From the NCBI RefSeq assembly GCF_045038405.1, contig NZ_CP173660.1:2480001-2544000 (forward strand): a DNA stretch of 64,000 bases, written 5' to 3'. Below are positions 51,511 through 59,693 of this stretch, piece after piece (the first letter of the stretch is position 1; each line of letters starts with the position of its first letter). The position numbers and the translations under genes were made by a program. The stretch is from Sellimonas caecigallum (GTDB taxonomy: Bacteria; Bacillota; Clostridia; Lachnospirales; Lachnospiraceae). Below the pieces are notes generated by a model. It did not search any database, was not told the DNA's origin, and worked only from the letters and a program-made list of their open reading frames with translations.

Positions 51511-51570
51511 GGGGGCAACGCCCCCATTTGGCACACGACTTTGCGAAGCAAAGTGTAGTGTGTTATACGC
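51511..51570 (+). other. oriT: candidate MobV-type origin of transfer
   Basis: ACTTTGC-GAA-GCAAAGT (51538-51554) is a perfect hairpin, directly followed by TAGTGTGTTATAC (51556-51568). In plasmid pMV158 the oriT has the same plan, a hairpin ACTTTATGAATATAAAGT then TAGTGTG/TTATAC, with nicking after TAGTGTG. The predicted nick here is between 51562 and 51563. A GGGGGCAACGCCCCC hairpin lies at 51511-51525. Usually the mob gene follows at once; here the only MobV fragment is 10 kb away. Confidence 0.7.
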
Positions 51571-51738
51571 TCTGTCGGCGTTGCCGTGAAAATGCCGTTG
51601 CCGCCGGGGAGGGCAAGGGCATTTGAAGCGGCAGGAAAACAGGGCTGTGCTTGCGTGGCGTAGAGCCGTAAGCACAGGTCTGGTTTCAACAGCAGACTGG
51701 GCGTATATGAAAGCCCCCGTCCCTCGTCCTACGCTCCG

Positions 51739-51763
51739 ACTTGTGGACAAAGTGTCCCGAAGT
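51739..51763. repeat. hairpin related to the one at 60345
   Basis: ACTTGTGGACA and TGTCCCGAAGT face each other around AAG, with mismatches in the stem. A perfect version is at 60345-60369. The region 51384-52096 holds no gene that I trust; it contains this, the oriT and a terminator. Confidence 0.5.
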
Positions 51764-51945
51764 TGTGGCCACACTCCCGGAAAAGTAGCAGGACAGCGGG
51801 CAACCGTCAAGGCTGAAATGAACGGGGTTACACCCGGCCTTGACCGCCGCCCCGCTGGATGGGTGGACAAGGCGGCCAATCCCTCAAAGTGCTTGGCCGC
51901 TCTCTTTCTGATTTTGGAGTGTTTAAAGATGTAAAAATTAAAATG

Positions 51946-51975
51946 GGCGGGAAGCCATTTTAGGGCTTTCCCGCC
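51946..51975. terminator. terminator-like hairpin
   Basis: GGCGGGAAGCC pairs with GGCTTTCCCGCC (one bulge) around ATTTTAG. The T run is weak. Confidence 0.5.
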
Positions 51976-52096
51976 TTGATTGCCCATCAGCAAAGACGGG
52001 CGGGACTGTCAACGGCACCGCCGCGCCGTTCATCTTGACCGTTGACTGGCTCGGCTGGCTTTGCTATCTCTCGATAAATTGTACCGAAATATTGAA

Positions 52097-52666
52097 TTAT
52101 TCTGGTACATACAAATAGCAACCTTTCACATGGTCGTTTACAATTCCGATTGCCTGCATATACGCATATATAATCGTGCTGCCTACAAACTTAAAGCCTC
52201 GTTTTTTTAAGTCTTTACTGATTCTATCTGAAAGTGGCGTTGTTGCAGGAATGTCCGCTTCCGATTTGAAATGATTATGAATCGGTCTATTCTTAACATA
52301 AGACCAAATAAACTTATCAAAACTTCCGTATTCTTCTTGGATTTTGATAAATTGCTGTGCGTTTGTGATTGTCGACTTAATTTTTAATCTATTGCGAACA
52401 ATATTGGGATTTTGCATTAACTCATCAATTTTAGTTTCGTCATAGAGAGCAATTTTTTGATAATCAAACTCGTTGAAGGCTTCCTTAAATGCAGCTCTTT
52501 TATTTAATATCGTCAGCCATGATAATCCGGCTTGCATACCTTCAAGAACCAACATTTCAAATAGTTTTCTATCATCATGAACGGGCTTTCCCCATTCCTC
52601 ATCATGGTATTCTTTATAGAGTTCTGTGGTTGCCCACGAACATCTTTCTCTATCGTCTTTCTTCAT
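52097..52666 (-). CDS. tag: DNA-3-methyladenine glycosylase I
   Basis: A 189-residue Tag enzyme: RERCSWATTELYKEYHDEEWGKPVHDDRKLFEMLVLEGMQAGLSWLTILNKR, FDYQKIALYDE, KDLKKRGFKFVGSTIIYAYMQAIGIVNDH. The zinc-snap and aromatic base-binding residues look present (EEW, SW). It removes 3-methyladenine from alkylated DNA. ATG 52666 follows GGAGG. It follows the xre gene in a two-gene unit and is cargo of the mobile region. Confidence 0.9.
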   Translation of the reverse strand: MKKDDRERCSWATTELYKEYHDEEWGKPVHDDRKLFEMLVLEGMQAGLSWLTILNKRAAFKEAFNEFDYQKIALYDETKIDELMQNPNIVRNRLKIKSTITNAQQFIKIQEEYGSFDKFIWSYVKNRPIHNHFKSEADIPATTPLSDRISKDLKKRGFKFVGSTIIYAYMQAIGIVNDHVKGCYLYVPE

Positions 52667-52705
52667 GGTATCCTCCGTTTTGTAAAATTTGTTTTTGTCG
52701 CCCAC

Positions 52706-53506
52706 TTATTTTCTCCCCCGCTGTGGGTTTGGATTTTTCAGCAAGTCCGACTTCTGTGCAATCTTTTTCAGCCACTTCTTTTCTTCTTCAGACAGCTTCT
52801 TGTAATTCAGTTTAAGCCGCTTACAGATAAACGCCAAAGCCGCTTGCTCCGGGTCGCTGTCCTCTCTGGCGGTTTCCTCGGCGGTCTGCAAGAAATCTTC
52901 CAGCGGGTTGTCCTCCGGAACGCTGAAAAAATCGTTCTTATGCGCTTCCCGCAGGTCGAGGGCTATCTTGTTTATGTCCTGCTGTATCACATAGCGGCAA
53001 AAGCTGTCATCGTCAATGTGGGCGGCGATAAGCTGTCTTAACTGCGGGTCAGTCAAGCCGGGATTGTGTTGTTTCATAATTGTTGCACTCACAGCGTCCA
53101 CAATGGCGTTTGCGCTCTGCACCTGTTTTCCTGCCACGTCATTCACATAAATTTCAAGGTCAGCCATGAGCCGAGGAAAATCCGGGTGTGTCGCCAGTTC
53201 ACACAAAAGGGAATTGTCCACCAGCCCGCTTTTCAATAGTTCAATCATATCATCACTCAAACGCAGGTCTGCAAGATCGGTGTTTGGGTGATTTTTGGTT
53301 TCGGACAGCCCCAGCAGATAATCGGCGGTCACGCCGTAAAACTTTGCCAGCTTGATAATGGCATAGTGGCTGATGTCCTTGAAGTCCTCCGCTTCATAGC
53401 TGCCCAGCGCAGACTTGGAGAGATGGGTCTGCTCCGCAAGTTGTTCCAATGTCAGCCCACGCTCCACACGCAGGTCTTTTAGCCGTTCCTGTATGGATAA
53501 CTCCAT
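52706..53506 (-). CDS. XRE-family regulator of the outer mobile element
   Basis: A 266-residue protein. Residues 1-65 are an XRE domain (ERLKDLRVERGLTLEQLAEQTHLSKSALGSYEAEDFKDIS). The remaining 200 residues are helical, with LSDDMIELLKSGLVDNSLLCELATHPDFPRLMADLEIYVND. The family is common in Tn1549/CTn-like elements, where it controls element genes. It is upstream of tag and near the left repeat of the inner element. Confidence 0.82.
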   Translation of the reverse strand: MELSIQERLKDLRVERGLTLEQLAEQTHLSKSALGSYEAEDFKDISHYAIIKLAKFYGVTADYLLGLSETKNHPNTDLADLRLSDDMIELLKSGLVDNSLLCELATHPDFPRLMADLEIYVNDVAGKQVQSANAIVDAVSATIMKQHNPGLTDPQLRQLIAAHIDDDSFCRYVIQQDINKIALDLREAHKNDFFSVPEDNPLEDFLQTAEETAREDSDPEQAALAFICKRLKLNYKKLSEEEKKWLKKIAQKSDLLKNPNPQRGRK

Positions 53507-53529
53507 GCTCTCCCTCCTTGTCTGCCCGA

Positions 53530-53545
53530 TAAATTAGGATTTGAA
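53530..53545. repeat. 16-bp direct repeat, candidate attL of the inner element
   Basis: TAAATTAGGATTTGAA here is identical to 59676-59691. The two copies frame a 6.2 kb segment whose right end carries a tyrosine integrase. A shorter repeat pair (AGCCTTGAAAA at 53604 and 59638) lies just inside. Confidence 0.6.
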
Positions 53546-53691
53546 TATCAGTAAATTATAACCTCTCAACAGAGGTTACAGTGTTTTAATAAAATCCTCC
53601 AAAAGCCTTGAAAATAAAGGATTTATCGCAATGTGTTCGCCTTATCTCTTTATACGGTCACACACAAGTTTACTCTTTCCCTCATTGCTCA

Positions 53692-53712
53692 TAAGGGCAA
53701 ATGCAAGGGCAA
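53692..53712. repeat. candidate integrase arm-type site, left
   Basis: TAAGGGCAAATGCAAGGGCAA contains AAGGGCAA twice, 12 bases apart, and matches 59585-59605 at 19 of 21 positions. Tn916-type integrases bind such paired repeats near both element ends. Confidence 0.5.
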
Positions 53713-53799
53713 GAAAATCTCATAACAAGAATAAACATAAGTGTGGCAATCGGAGAACTGTGATGTATGTGCGAATATATTATAATGGAGGATTTTTCA

Positions 53800-54177
53800 A
53801 TGGACAAGTATATTTACGATGATAAAAATGATCTGTGGTATGAACTGCAAGGAGATTATTATATTCCTTGTCTTATTTTACCAGCCGAAAAAGAACAGCC
53901 TATCGGCTTATGGGGACAGCGACACTTGCAGTATTTGAAAGAATACCGCAGGATTACATACCTTAATCTGCTCACAAGCGGCAGGCTGAACGCTTACCTT
54001 GCCGACATTGATAAGCAGACGGAGGAGATGTTCTTTCGGTTGGTAGAGCAGATGAAACAGGCACAAGGTATTATGGAACAGTTAAAGGCAGAAAACGCCT
54101 TAGAATGGACAGGGCGGCTCAATAACATACGGGCGTGTGCAAGGGAGATTGTGGAGAGGAAGATTATTTTTGCATAA
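53800..54177 (+). CDS. TnpV transposon-encoded protein
   Basis: A 125-residue protein: IYDDKNDLWYELQGDYYIPCL, PIGLWGQRHLQYLKEYRRITYLNLLTSGRLNAYLADIDKQTEEMFFRLVEQM. This is the TnpV family, found in Tn4451- and Tn1549-related elements, of unknown function. ATG 53800 is 7 bases from GGAGG. It lies just inside the left end. Confidence 0.88.
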   Translation: MDKYIYDDKNDLWYELQGDYYIPCLILPAEKEQPIGLWGQRHLQYLKEYRRITYLNLLTSGRLNAYLADIDKQTEEMFFRLVEQMKQAQGIMEQLKAENALEWTGRLNNIRACAREIVERKIIFA

Positions 54178-54300
54178 GGCAAAGGCGGCAGGGAGAAATC
54201 TCTGCCGCTGTTCTTTTGGGTGGTGGTGCTCACGATTCGTTTCTTGCTATTGTTCGTTTGACCGAGTATAATATATCTACTAATAATGTGGAGGTTTGTT

Positions 54301-54480
54301 ATGTTTGAATATATGACGGTACAGGAAGCTGCAACTAAATGGGATATTTCAGAACGAAGAATACAGACACTATGTTCTGAAAACAGGATTGAGGGTGTTG
54401 TACGTTTAAGCAGAGTATGGCTCATACCAAAAGATGCAAAGAAACCGATAGATAGGAGAAAGAAGAACAACGAGAAGTAA
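54301..54480 (+). CDS. small helix-turn-helix (excisionase-like) protein
   Basis: A 59-residue MerR/excisionase-type protein: MTVQEAATKWDISERRIQTLCSENRIEGVVRLSRVWLIPKDAKKP. This class binds att DNA or promoters. ATG 54301 follows GGAGG by 7 bases. It may be the working recombination-directionality factor of the element, since the other excisionase domain is fused to the relaxase. Confidence 0.75.
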   Translation: MFEYMTVQEAATKWDISERRIQTLCSENRIEGVVRLSRVWLIPKDAKKPIDRRKKNNEK

Positions 54481-54600
54481 AAAAGGATTTTGGGCAGTTG
54501 CAACTGCCAGTTGACATATTGAATGGTGCTGATTGGTGGTTAGCAACTTTATCAATCGCTAAAATAAATATAACAATCACATTAACAGGAGGACAAAATT

Positions 54601-55587
54601 ATGATTTTTGCCGATAAACTTATTTTGTTACGAAAAAAAGCAGGCTGGTCACAAGAGGAGTTAGCCGAACAAATGAATGTAACACGACAATCTGTTTCAA
54701 AATGGGAGGGAGCACAATCTGTTCCTGACCTTGATAAAATGATACGCCTTTCCGAACTATTCGGAGTAAGTACAGATTATTTACTTAAAGACGAAATTGA
54801 GCAAGCAGAGCATATCAACTCGTCCAATGATATGCCGTCATTAAAGCGTGTCTCTATGGAGGAAGCAAATGCTTTTCTCTCTGTAAAATCAAGGACAGCT
54901 AAAACAATAGCGTATGCTGCTTTTTTGTGTATCTTATCTCCGATAGCTCTTTTGATATTGGGTGCAATTAGTGAAAGTACGTCAGGCGGCTTGAGCGAAG
55001 ATATTGCAGGTGGAATTGGAATGATTGCTCTTATTATTTTTGTAGCAATAGCCGCCGTAATGTTTATATCAAGTGGTAGCAAAACCGCTCCCTTTGCATA
55101 TTTGGAAAAAGAAAAGTTTGAAACCGAGTATGGCGTGAGTGGAATGGTTAAAGAACGCAAAGCAAAATACAAAGATTTGCACACAAAGAATAATATTGCA
55201 GGAACTTGTTTGTGTATTACTGCCTTAATTCCTCTTTTTACTGGAGAAATAATTGACGCTGATAACGACCTATTTCTAATGATTATGCTTTCCCTTTCCT
55301 TTCTCATTGCAGGCGTAGGTGTAATTTGTTTTATCAAGACGGGGATTATATGGGCGAGCTATGAAAAACTTTTGCAGGAAGGCGAATATTCTAAAGAAAA
55401 CAAGGAAAAACCGTCTATTGCTGATGCTATATATATCGCATATTGGGTAATTGCAACAGCAATTTATTTAGGATACAGTCTATCATCAAATAATTGGGGG
55501 CAGAGTTGGGTAATTTGGGTTGTTGCGGCAGTAATATTTCCTGCTATCGTTGCAATTACCAACGCCTTTGATAAAAAATCAAAATGA
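54601..55587 (+). CDS. XRE regulator with membrane domain
   Basis: A 328-residue protein. Residues 1-65 are an XRE domain (LILLRKKAGWSQEELAEQMNVTRQSVSKWEGAQSVPDLDKMI, FGVSTDYLLK). Four to six membrane helices follow from about 100 (TIAYAAFLCILSPIALLILGAI). It is a membrane-tethered regulator carried by the element. Its stop overlaps the next start by 4 bases (ATGA). The signal is unknown. Confidence 0.82.
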   Translation: MIFADKLILLRKKAGWSQEELAEQMNVTRQSVSKWEGAQSVPDLDKMIRLSELFGVSTDYLLKDEIEQAEHINSSNDMPSLKRVSMEEANAFLSVKSRTAKTIAYAAFLCILSPIALLILGAISESTSGGLSEDIAGGIGMIALIIFVAIAAVMFISSGSKTAPFAYLEKEKFETEYGVSGMVKERKAKYKDLHTKNNIAGTCLCITALIPLFTGEIIDADNDLFLMIMLSLSFLIAGVGVICFIKTGIIWASYEKLLQEGEYSKENKEKPSIADAIYIAYWVIATAIYLGYSLSSNNWGQSWVIWVVAAVIFPAIVAITNAFDKKSK

Positions 55588-55754
55588 GAATAGAATGGCT
55601 ATTATGCCCTATCTGTAAAAGTAAAACACGCCTTCAATTACGAGAAGATACCGAATTAAAGAATTTTCCCCTCTACTGCCCTAAATGCAAGCAGGAAACA
55701 CTTATCAACGCAAAGGATTTACAGATAACCGTTATTCAAAAGCGGGAACACTAA
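55584..55754 (+). CDS. cysteine-rich KTR-type zinc-ribbon protein
   Basis: A 56-residue protein: MRIEWLLCPICKSKTRLQLRED, NFPLYCPKCKQETLINA. Two CxxC pairs make a zinc ribbon, and KSKTR matches the cysteine-rich KTR family found in Tn916-like elements (near xis/int). It is coupled to the XRE-membrane gene by a 4-base overlap and is followed by a terminator. Confidence 0.88.
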   Translation: MRIEWLLCPICKSKTRLQLREDTELKNFPLYCPKCKQETLINAKDLQITVIQKREH

Positions 55755-55767
55755 TCAAACTATGTAA

Positions 55768-55802
55768 GCCGCCGCATGGGTAATACCATAGCGGCGGTTT
55801 TT
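55768..55802 (+). terminator. intrinsic terminator
   Basis: GCCGCCGC pairs with GCGGCGG around ATGGGTAATACCATA, followed by TTTTT. A near copy at 12578-12610 marks another trace of the same kind of element. Confidence 0.8.
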
Positions 55803-55807
55803 CGCGC

Positions 55808-57307
55808 CTATCGGCTGTCTCTGTCAAAGGATTTCTTTCTCTGTCTCGGTTGGTTTCTTTGCTTGCCCTCTACCTGAAGCTGGCGCAGGCGTTTCAATAC
55901 GCTCTCCCGTTCAGGCGGCTTTGCCTGCTCTTTTTGGGCGGGTTTCTGCTTTTCCCTGACTTGCCGCTCCCATGCGGCAAGGTCACGGTTGTACTGCTCC
56001 ACAACAGCCTCCGCCTTGCGGTAGGTTGCCATGAACGCCTGCACATCGGGATAACCGTCCTCTTTCAGAACATCGGGCAGTCTATCCAGCTTTTCAGCGA
56101 TTCCCTTTTCTGTCCGCTTTATCTGTTCTGTGAGCGCCTTGCGCTCCTTACTTTTGAAAATCCCTTTTGTGTTGGTAAGCTGCTGTTTCAGTTTCGGAAG
56201 TACCGTATCCTGCAAATGCCGGATTTCTTTCGCCTTATCCTGCGCCTTTATCATCAGGTTTTGCATATGGCGGAACTCTGCCATATCTATCTCAAGGACA
56301 GGCTTCGGCGGCATAGCGTGTTCACGGATTAGGTTTTGCAGGAAGTCCTTTGCCTTGCTGACGATACTGCGGAACAGATTGGGAAGCCAGCATTTGCTTT
56401 TGATAGACTGGCTCGCCTTTTCGTGTATCTCTGTCCGCTTGACTTCTAAAATCTTTGCTTCGGAGATACCCGATAATAACGCCATATCCGCTGTCCTGTT
56501 CCATTCCTGTCTTGCGGCATTGTCGGCTTTGATTTCGTTCCCTTTGGGATTGTTCTTGCCGATTTTCTTGGTCGGCAGATAGACACTGTTTTTATAAAAT
56601 ACCTTTAAGTGCTGCTCAGGATCAGAGATATGGCGGTTGATAAGTTCCGTATACACTTCCTTTATCTCCCGGAGAAAAGGCTCTCCCTTAAAGCGTGTAT
56701 CTTTGGTAGTAAACAGATGGCTTTCGTATACCTCGCCTTTTTTGATGACGGTACAGTCTTTCCGTATCTGCCCGTCCTCCCCCGTGATTTCCTTTTTGGT
56801 GCGGACACGCTTTCCAGTCTCGTCAAAGAACACGCTGCGGGAAGCAACCTTCACATCAGGTTCGGGGAGCAGTTTCCTCTCGCTGAAAATCAGATGGATA
56901 TGATAATTCGTCTTGCGCTTGTTGTGGTGGAGGGCGGACACGCACTCCACACCGTACCGCCTGCGGAACTCCTCTGTAAAGTCCGTGAGTACCTGCTGCG
57001 GCTCGTATTGCGTATAGATTTCGGGCAAGGCGATAATCAGTTCCCTTGCTTCGATACATTTGCCCTCTGCGCCGCTGCGCTGAAACTCCTGCTGGCTTTC
57101 CCTTGCAAGGTTGCTCCAAAAGGTGCTGTCGGCGGTGCGGTAGGTGGCATAGAGATTTTCCTGCCTTGCATGGCTTGTAATATACGATATTCGCCCTTTG
57201 ACATTGGGCAGCTTTCCCCATTCCACCAGCTTCCGCATGGTGTTCCTGCCGATACCCGTACATTCTGCGGCTTCCTCTATGGTAAGTCCCATTTTAACTG
57301 CGCTCAT
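55808..57307 (-). CDS. excisionase-relaxase (MobA/MobL) fusion protein
   Basis: A 499-residue protein. Residues 1-34 are the start of a Tn916/Tn1549-type excisionase (MGLTIEEAAECTGIGRNTMRKLVEWGKLP). From NVKGRISYITSHARQENLYATYR it is a MobA/MobL relaxase, with the metal-binding HHNKRKTNYHIHLIFSERK (H136, H138) and a long coiled, basic C-terminal half. In usual genes xis continues after KLP with about 30 more residues, and mobL has its own start. ATG 57307 follows AAAGGAGG. An in-frame deletion probably joined the two. Whether it still nicks DNA is unknown. Confidence 0.8.
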   Translation of the reverse strand: MSAVKMGLTIEEAAECTGIGRNTMRKLVEWGKLPNVKGRISYITSHARQENLYATYRTADSTFWSNLARESQQEFQRSGAEGKCIEARELIIALPEIYTQYEPQQVLTDFTEEFRRRYGVECVSALHHNKRKTNYHIHLIFSERKLLPEPDVKVASRSVFFDETGKRVRTKKEITGEDGQIRKDCTVIKKGEVYESHLFTTKDTRFKGEPFLREIKEVYTELINRHISDPEQHLKVFYKNSVYLPTKKIGKNNPKGNEIKADNAARQEWNRTADMALLSGISEAKILEVKRTEIHEKASQSIKSKCWLPNLFRSIVSKAKDFLQNLIREHAMPPKPVLEIDMAEFRHMQNLMIKAQDKAKEIRHLQDTVLPKLKQQLTNTKGIFKSKERKALTEQIKRTEKGIAEKLDRLPDVLKEDGYPDVQAFMATYRKAEAVVEQYNRDLAAWERQVREKQKPAQKEQAKPPERESVLKRLRQLQVEGKQRNQPRQRKKSFDRDSR

Positions 57308-57331
57308 TCTATCAACCTCCTTTTTAGGATA

Positions 57332-57446
57332 CTCATTTTGCAACTACTGTTTTATCATTATACTTATTCTGCTATCTCTTGTCAACCTATTTTGCAACCA
57401 TTCATAGTTTATTTACAACTTTTATTGAGATAAAGGTTGCAAAATA
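57332..57446. promoter_or_regulatory. divergent promoter region with repeated TTTTGCAAC operators
   Basis: Between the leftward relaxase and the rightward XRE gene. CATTTTGCAACTAC (near 57335), TATTTTGCAACCAT (near 57388) and its inverse AGGTTGCAAAATAAG (near 57434) share TTTTGCAAC. The last two form an inverted repeat across about 40 bases. This is a good candidate operator set for the XRE protein at 57490. Confidence 0.55.
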
Positions 57447-57489
57447 AGTATCGGCGTGTTATACTGATACCAGTCAGGAGGTGAACACC

Positions 57490-58155
57490 TTGAAAAAAGA
57501 AACCACATTCACCGCAAAACAGGTCGGTGGGCGGATTAAGGAACGCCGCACAGAGTTAAACATTACCATGCCGGAACTCGGCAGGCGTGTAGGCGTGAAC
57601 AAATCCACCATTCAGCGGTACGAAGCGGACGGGGTTGATCCGAAGCGCACAATGGTTATCAACGGTCTTGCGGAAGCGTTGCTCACTACTCCCGAATGGC
57701 TGACAGGTCTTTCCGATGATAAGGAATATGACACCTACACTCTATGCCAGCGGGATATTGAGGAACACATCAAGAAGTATCTGGACACACTTTCCCATAC
57801 AGTAAAGGGCGAGCCGCATCAGCAGCTTCTCACGACATTTCTCGGCAAGATGGTTGACCTGTATACGGTTATGACCTACTACTTTGCTGACGCTATGGAG
57901 GAAGTTGACCGTGTGGCGAAGGACAAGGGGCTGAAAGAGTCTCTTGGACGGTACGCCATAGAGTCCGGGGCAATCATGGAACAGGTATACCGCAAGAAGA
58001 TGGAAGTACCGATTGAGGATATGAAACGGTTTTTAGACGGGATTTTACATATCCACGATGAGGGGCGCACAAGAATGTCGATGGGCGCACTTTTCGGGAT
58101 AGTGGAGGAAGCTGAAGAAAGGCTTTCCGAAAAAGAAAATTCCGTGGCACCTTGA
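57490..58155 (+). CDS. XRE-family regulator of the inner element
   Basis: A 221-residue protein. Residues about 10-65 are an XRE domain (GGRIKERRTELNITMPELGRRVGVNKSTIQRYEADGVDPKRT). The rest is helical (YDTYTLCQRDIEEHIKKYLDTLSHT, ESGAIMEQVYRKKMEVPIEDMKRFLDGI). TTG 57490 fits AGGAGG at 57476-57481; a GTG at 57481 overlaps that site. It is divergent from the relaxase and precedes int, and likely controls both. Confidence 0.82.
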   Translation: MKKETTFTAKQVGGRIKERRTELNITMPELGRRVGVNKSTIQRYEADGVDPKRTMVINGLAEALLTTPEWLTGLSDDKEYDTYTLCQRDIEEHIKKYLDTLSHTVKGEPHQQLLTTFLGKMVDLYTVMTYYFADAMEEVDRVAKDKGLKESLGRYAIESGAIMEQVYRKKMEVPIEDMKRFLDGILHIHDEGRTRMSMGALFGIVEEAEERLSEKENSVAP

Positions 58156-58262
58156 CAAGTAAAGACGCCAGTTGACTTTCACTGGCGGAAGTGACACAAT
58201 TACTTTACGCACACCATATGTCACAGTCCCGATTGCCACGGATAGAAAGGAGTTTTTTATCT

Positions 58263-59561
58263 ATGGCAAAAGGTTCTGTAAGAAAGAAAGGCAAAAAGTG
58301 GTACGGACGCTTTTACATTGAAGATGAAAGCGGCAGAAAAGTGCAGAAAGAGTTTGCAGGCACAGAGAGCAAGGCGGAGACAGAAGCCATGCTCCGCAAA
58401 GCGATAGCGGACTACGAGGAAAAGCAGTTTGTCGGGAAAGCGGAAAACATCACGGTAGGCGATATGCTGGATATGTGGGTAGAGGAAGAACTGAAACCCG
58501 GAAACTTAAGCAACGGGACGGTCATGTCCTATCAGGGAACGGTCAACCGTATCAGGCAATATCCCATTGGCAAACGCAAGCTGAAAACCGTGACCGCCGA
58601 CCATTTGCAGGCGTTCATTGATTTCCTGAGCTACGGTGGAACAAACCCGGACGGGACAACTTCAAAGCCCATGAGCAAAGGGTATATGCTCCTGTTCTCG
58701 GCAGTGCTGCAAAATTCCTTCCGCTTTGCGGTTTTCCCGAAAAAACTGATTACCTTTAACCCTATGCAGTATGTGAAGCTGAGGGGCAGGAAGCAGGAAA
58801 CGGATATTTTCTCGGACAGTGAGGAAGATACTTCCAGTATTCCTACTATCACCCATGAGCAGTTCCAAAAGCTGGAGGAATTTCTCAAGGCAAAAGACAA
58901 TCCCGCCTTGCTGCCTGTGCAGATAGCGTACTACACGGGACTTCGTATCGGGGAAGTATGCGGCTTGACTTGGCAGGATATTAACCTTGAGGAACAATAT
59001 CTTACAGTACGCCGCAGTATGCGCTATAACGGAACAAGGCACACAACCGAAGTAGGAACGACAAAGCGAAGCAAAGTCCGCACCGTTGATTTCTGCGACA
59101 CGCTGGCGGCAATCCTGCGGGCGGCGAGAACAGAACAGCGCAAAAACCGTTTCCGCTACGGGGAGCTTTATTACCTGAACTACTACAAAGAAGTAAAGGA
59201 AAAAGGGCGCACCTATTATGAGGTTTACAGCCTGCAAAGGACAGAGGAAGTCCCGGAGGATTACAAGGAAATCTCCTTTGTCTGCCTGAGAGCAGACGGG
59301 GCGTATGAAGCGCCGAGTACGGTAGGGATTATGTGCAGGGCGGCAAAGAAGAAAGTGAAAGGGCTTGGGGAGTTTCATTTCCACACGCTCCGCCACACCT
59401 ACACAAGCAATCTGTTGTCCGGCGGCGCAAAGCCGAAAGATGTGCAGGAACTTCTCGGACACTCTGATGTCAGTACCACAATGAACATTTACGCTCACTC
59501 TACAAGGGAAGCGAAGCGCACTTCCGCAAGGCTGCTGGATAAGGTGGTCGGCGGGGAATAA
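58263..59561 (+). CDS. tyrosine recombinase/integrase, Tn916 type
   Basis: A 432-residue integrase. The N-terminus is an arm-binding domain (MAKGSVRKKGKKWYGRFYIEDESGRKVQKEF), then a SAM-like core-binding domain (TVGDMLDMWVEEELKPGNLSNGTVMSYQGTVNRIRQYPIG). The catalytic domain has YYTGLRIGEVCGLTW (R), HFHTLRHTYTSNLL (H-x-x-R) and LGHSDVSTTMNIYAHS (H and Y). ATG 58263 follows AAGGAG. It sits next to the right repeat, the usual place. Confidence 0.92.
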   Translation: MAKGSVRKKGKKWYGRFYIEDESGRKVQKEFAGTESKAETEAMLRKAIADYEEKQFVGKAENITVGDMLDMWVEEELKPGNLSNGTVMSYQGTVNRIRQYPIGKRKLKTVTADHLQAFIDFLSYGGTNPDGTTSKPMSKGYMLLFSAVLQNSFRFAVFPKKLITFNPMQYVKLRGRKQETDIFSDSEEDTSSIPTITHEQFQKLEEFLKAKDNPALLPVQIAYYTGLRIGEVCGLTWQDINLEEQYLTVRRSMRYNGTRHTTEVGTTKRSKVRTVDFCDTLAAILRAARTEQRKNRFRYGELYYLNYYKEVKEKGRTYYEVYSLQRTEEVPEDYKEISFVCLRADGAYEAPSTVGIMCRAAKKKVKGLGEFHFHTLRHTYTSNLLSGGAKPKDVQELLGHSDVSTTMNIYAHSTREAKRTSARLLDKVVGGE

Positions 59562-59564
59562 AAA

Positions 59565-59605
59565 GTTGCCCTTGTTTCGGCTCGTAAGGGCAAAAACAAG
59601 GGCAA
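59565..59605. repeat. inverted repeat and candidate right arm-type site
   Basis: TTGCCCTTGTTT (59565-59576) faces AAACAAGGGCAA (59594-59605), and TAAGGGCAAAAACAAGGGCAA (59585-59605) mirrors the left site at 53692. It can be a terminator for int as well as an integrase site. Confidence 0.5.
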
Positions 59606-59675
59606 ACAGATAAGGTTTGAACGGAAAACAGGCGTGAAGCCTTGAAAAATCAATGGTTTTTGAAGATTAGATAGT

Positions 59676-59691
59676 TAAATTAGGATTTGAA
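59676..59691. repeat. 16-bp direct repeat, candidate attR of the inner element
   Basis: TAAATTAGGATTTGAA, identical to 53530-53545. It ends 2 bases past the stop of the leftward oxidase-like gene. Confidence 0.6.
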
Positions 59692-59693
59692 GT

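Larger units (their letters stand above)
53530..59691. mobile_element. integrative mobilizable element (inner), about 6.2 kb
   Basis: Bounded by a perfect 16-bp direct repeat. It contains tnpV, an excisionase-like gene, an XRE-membrane gene, a KTR gene, a MobA/MobL relaxase with fused excisionase domain, an XRE regulator and a Tn916-type integrase near the right end. Each end also carries paired AAGGGCAA motifs, 12 bases apart (53693 and 53705; 59586 and 59598), like the DR-2 arm sites of Tn916. It has no type IV secretion genes, so it would need a helper. Confidence 0.65.

Noticed and set aside
51623..51934. 103-residue ORF next to the oriT
   Set aside because: Lies in structured GC-rich transfer-region DNA with hairpins, no ribosome site and no family pattern.
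58662..59498. 278-residue antisense ORF opposite the integrase
   Set aside because: The plus-strand frame has all catalytic residues of a tyrosine recombinase; the antisense frame matches nothing.
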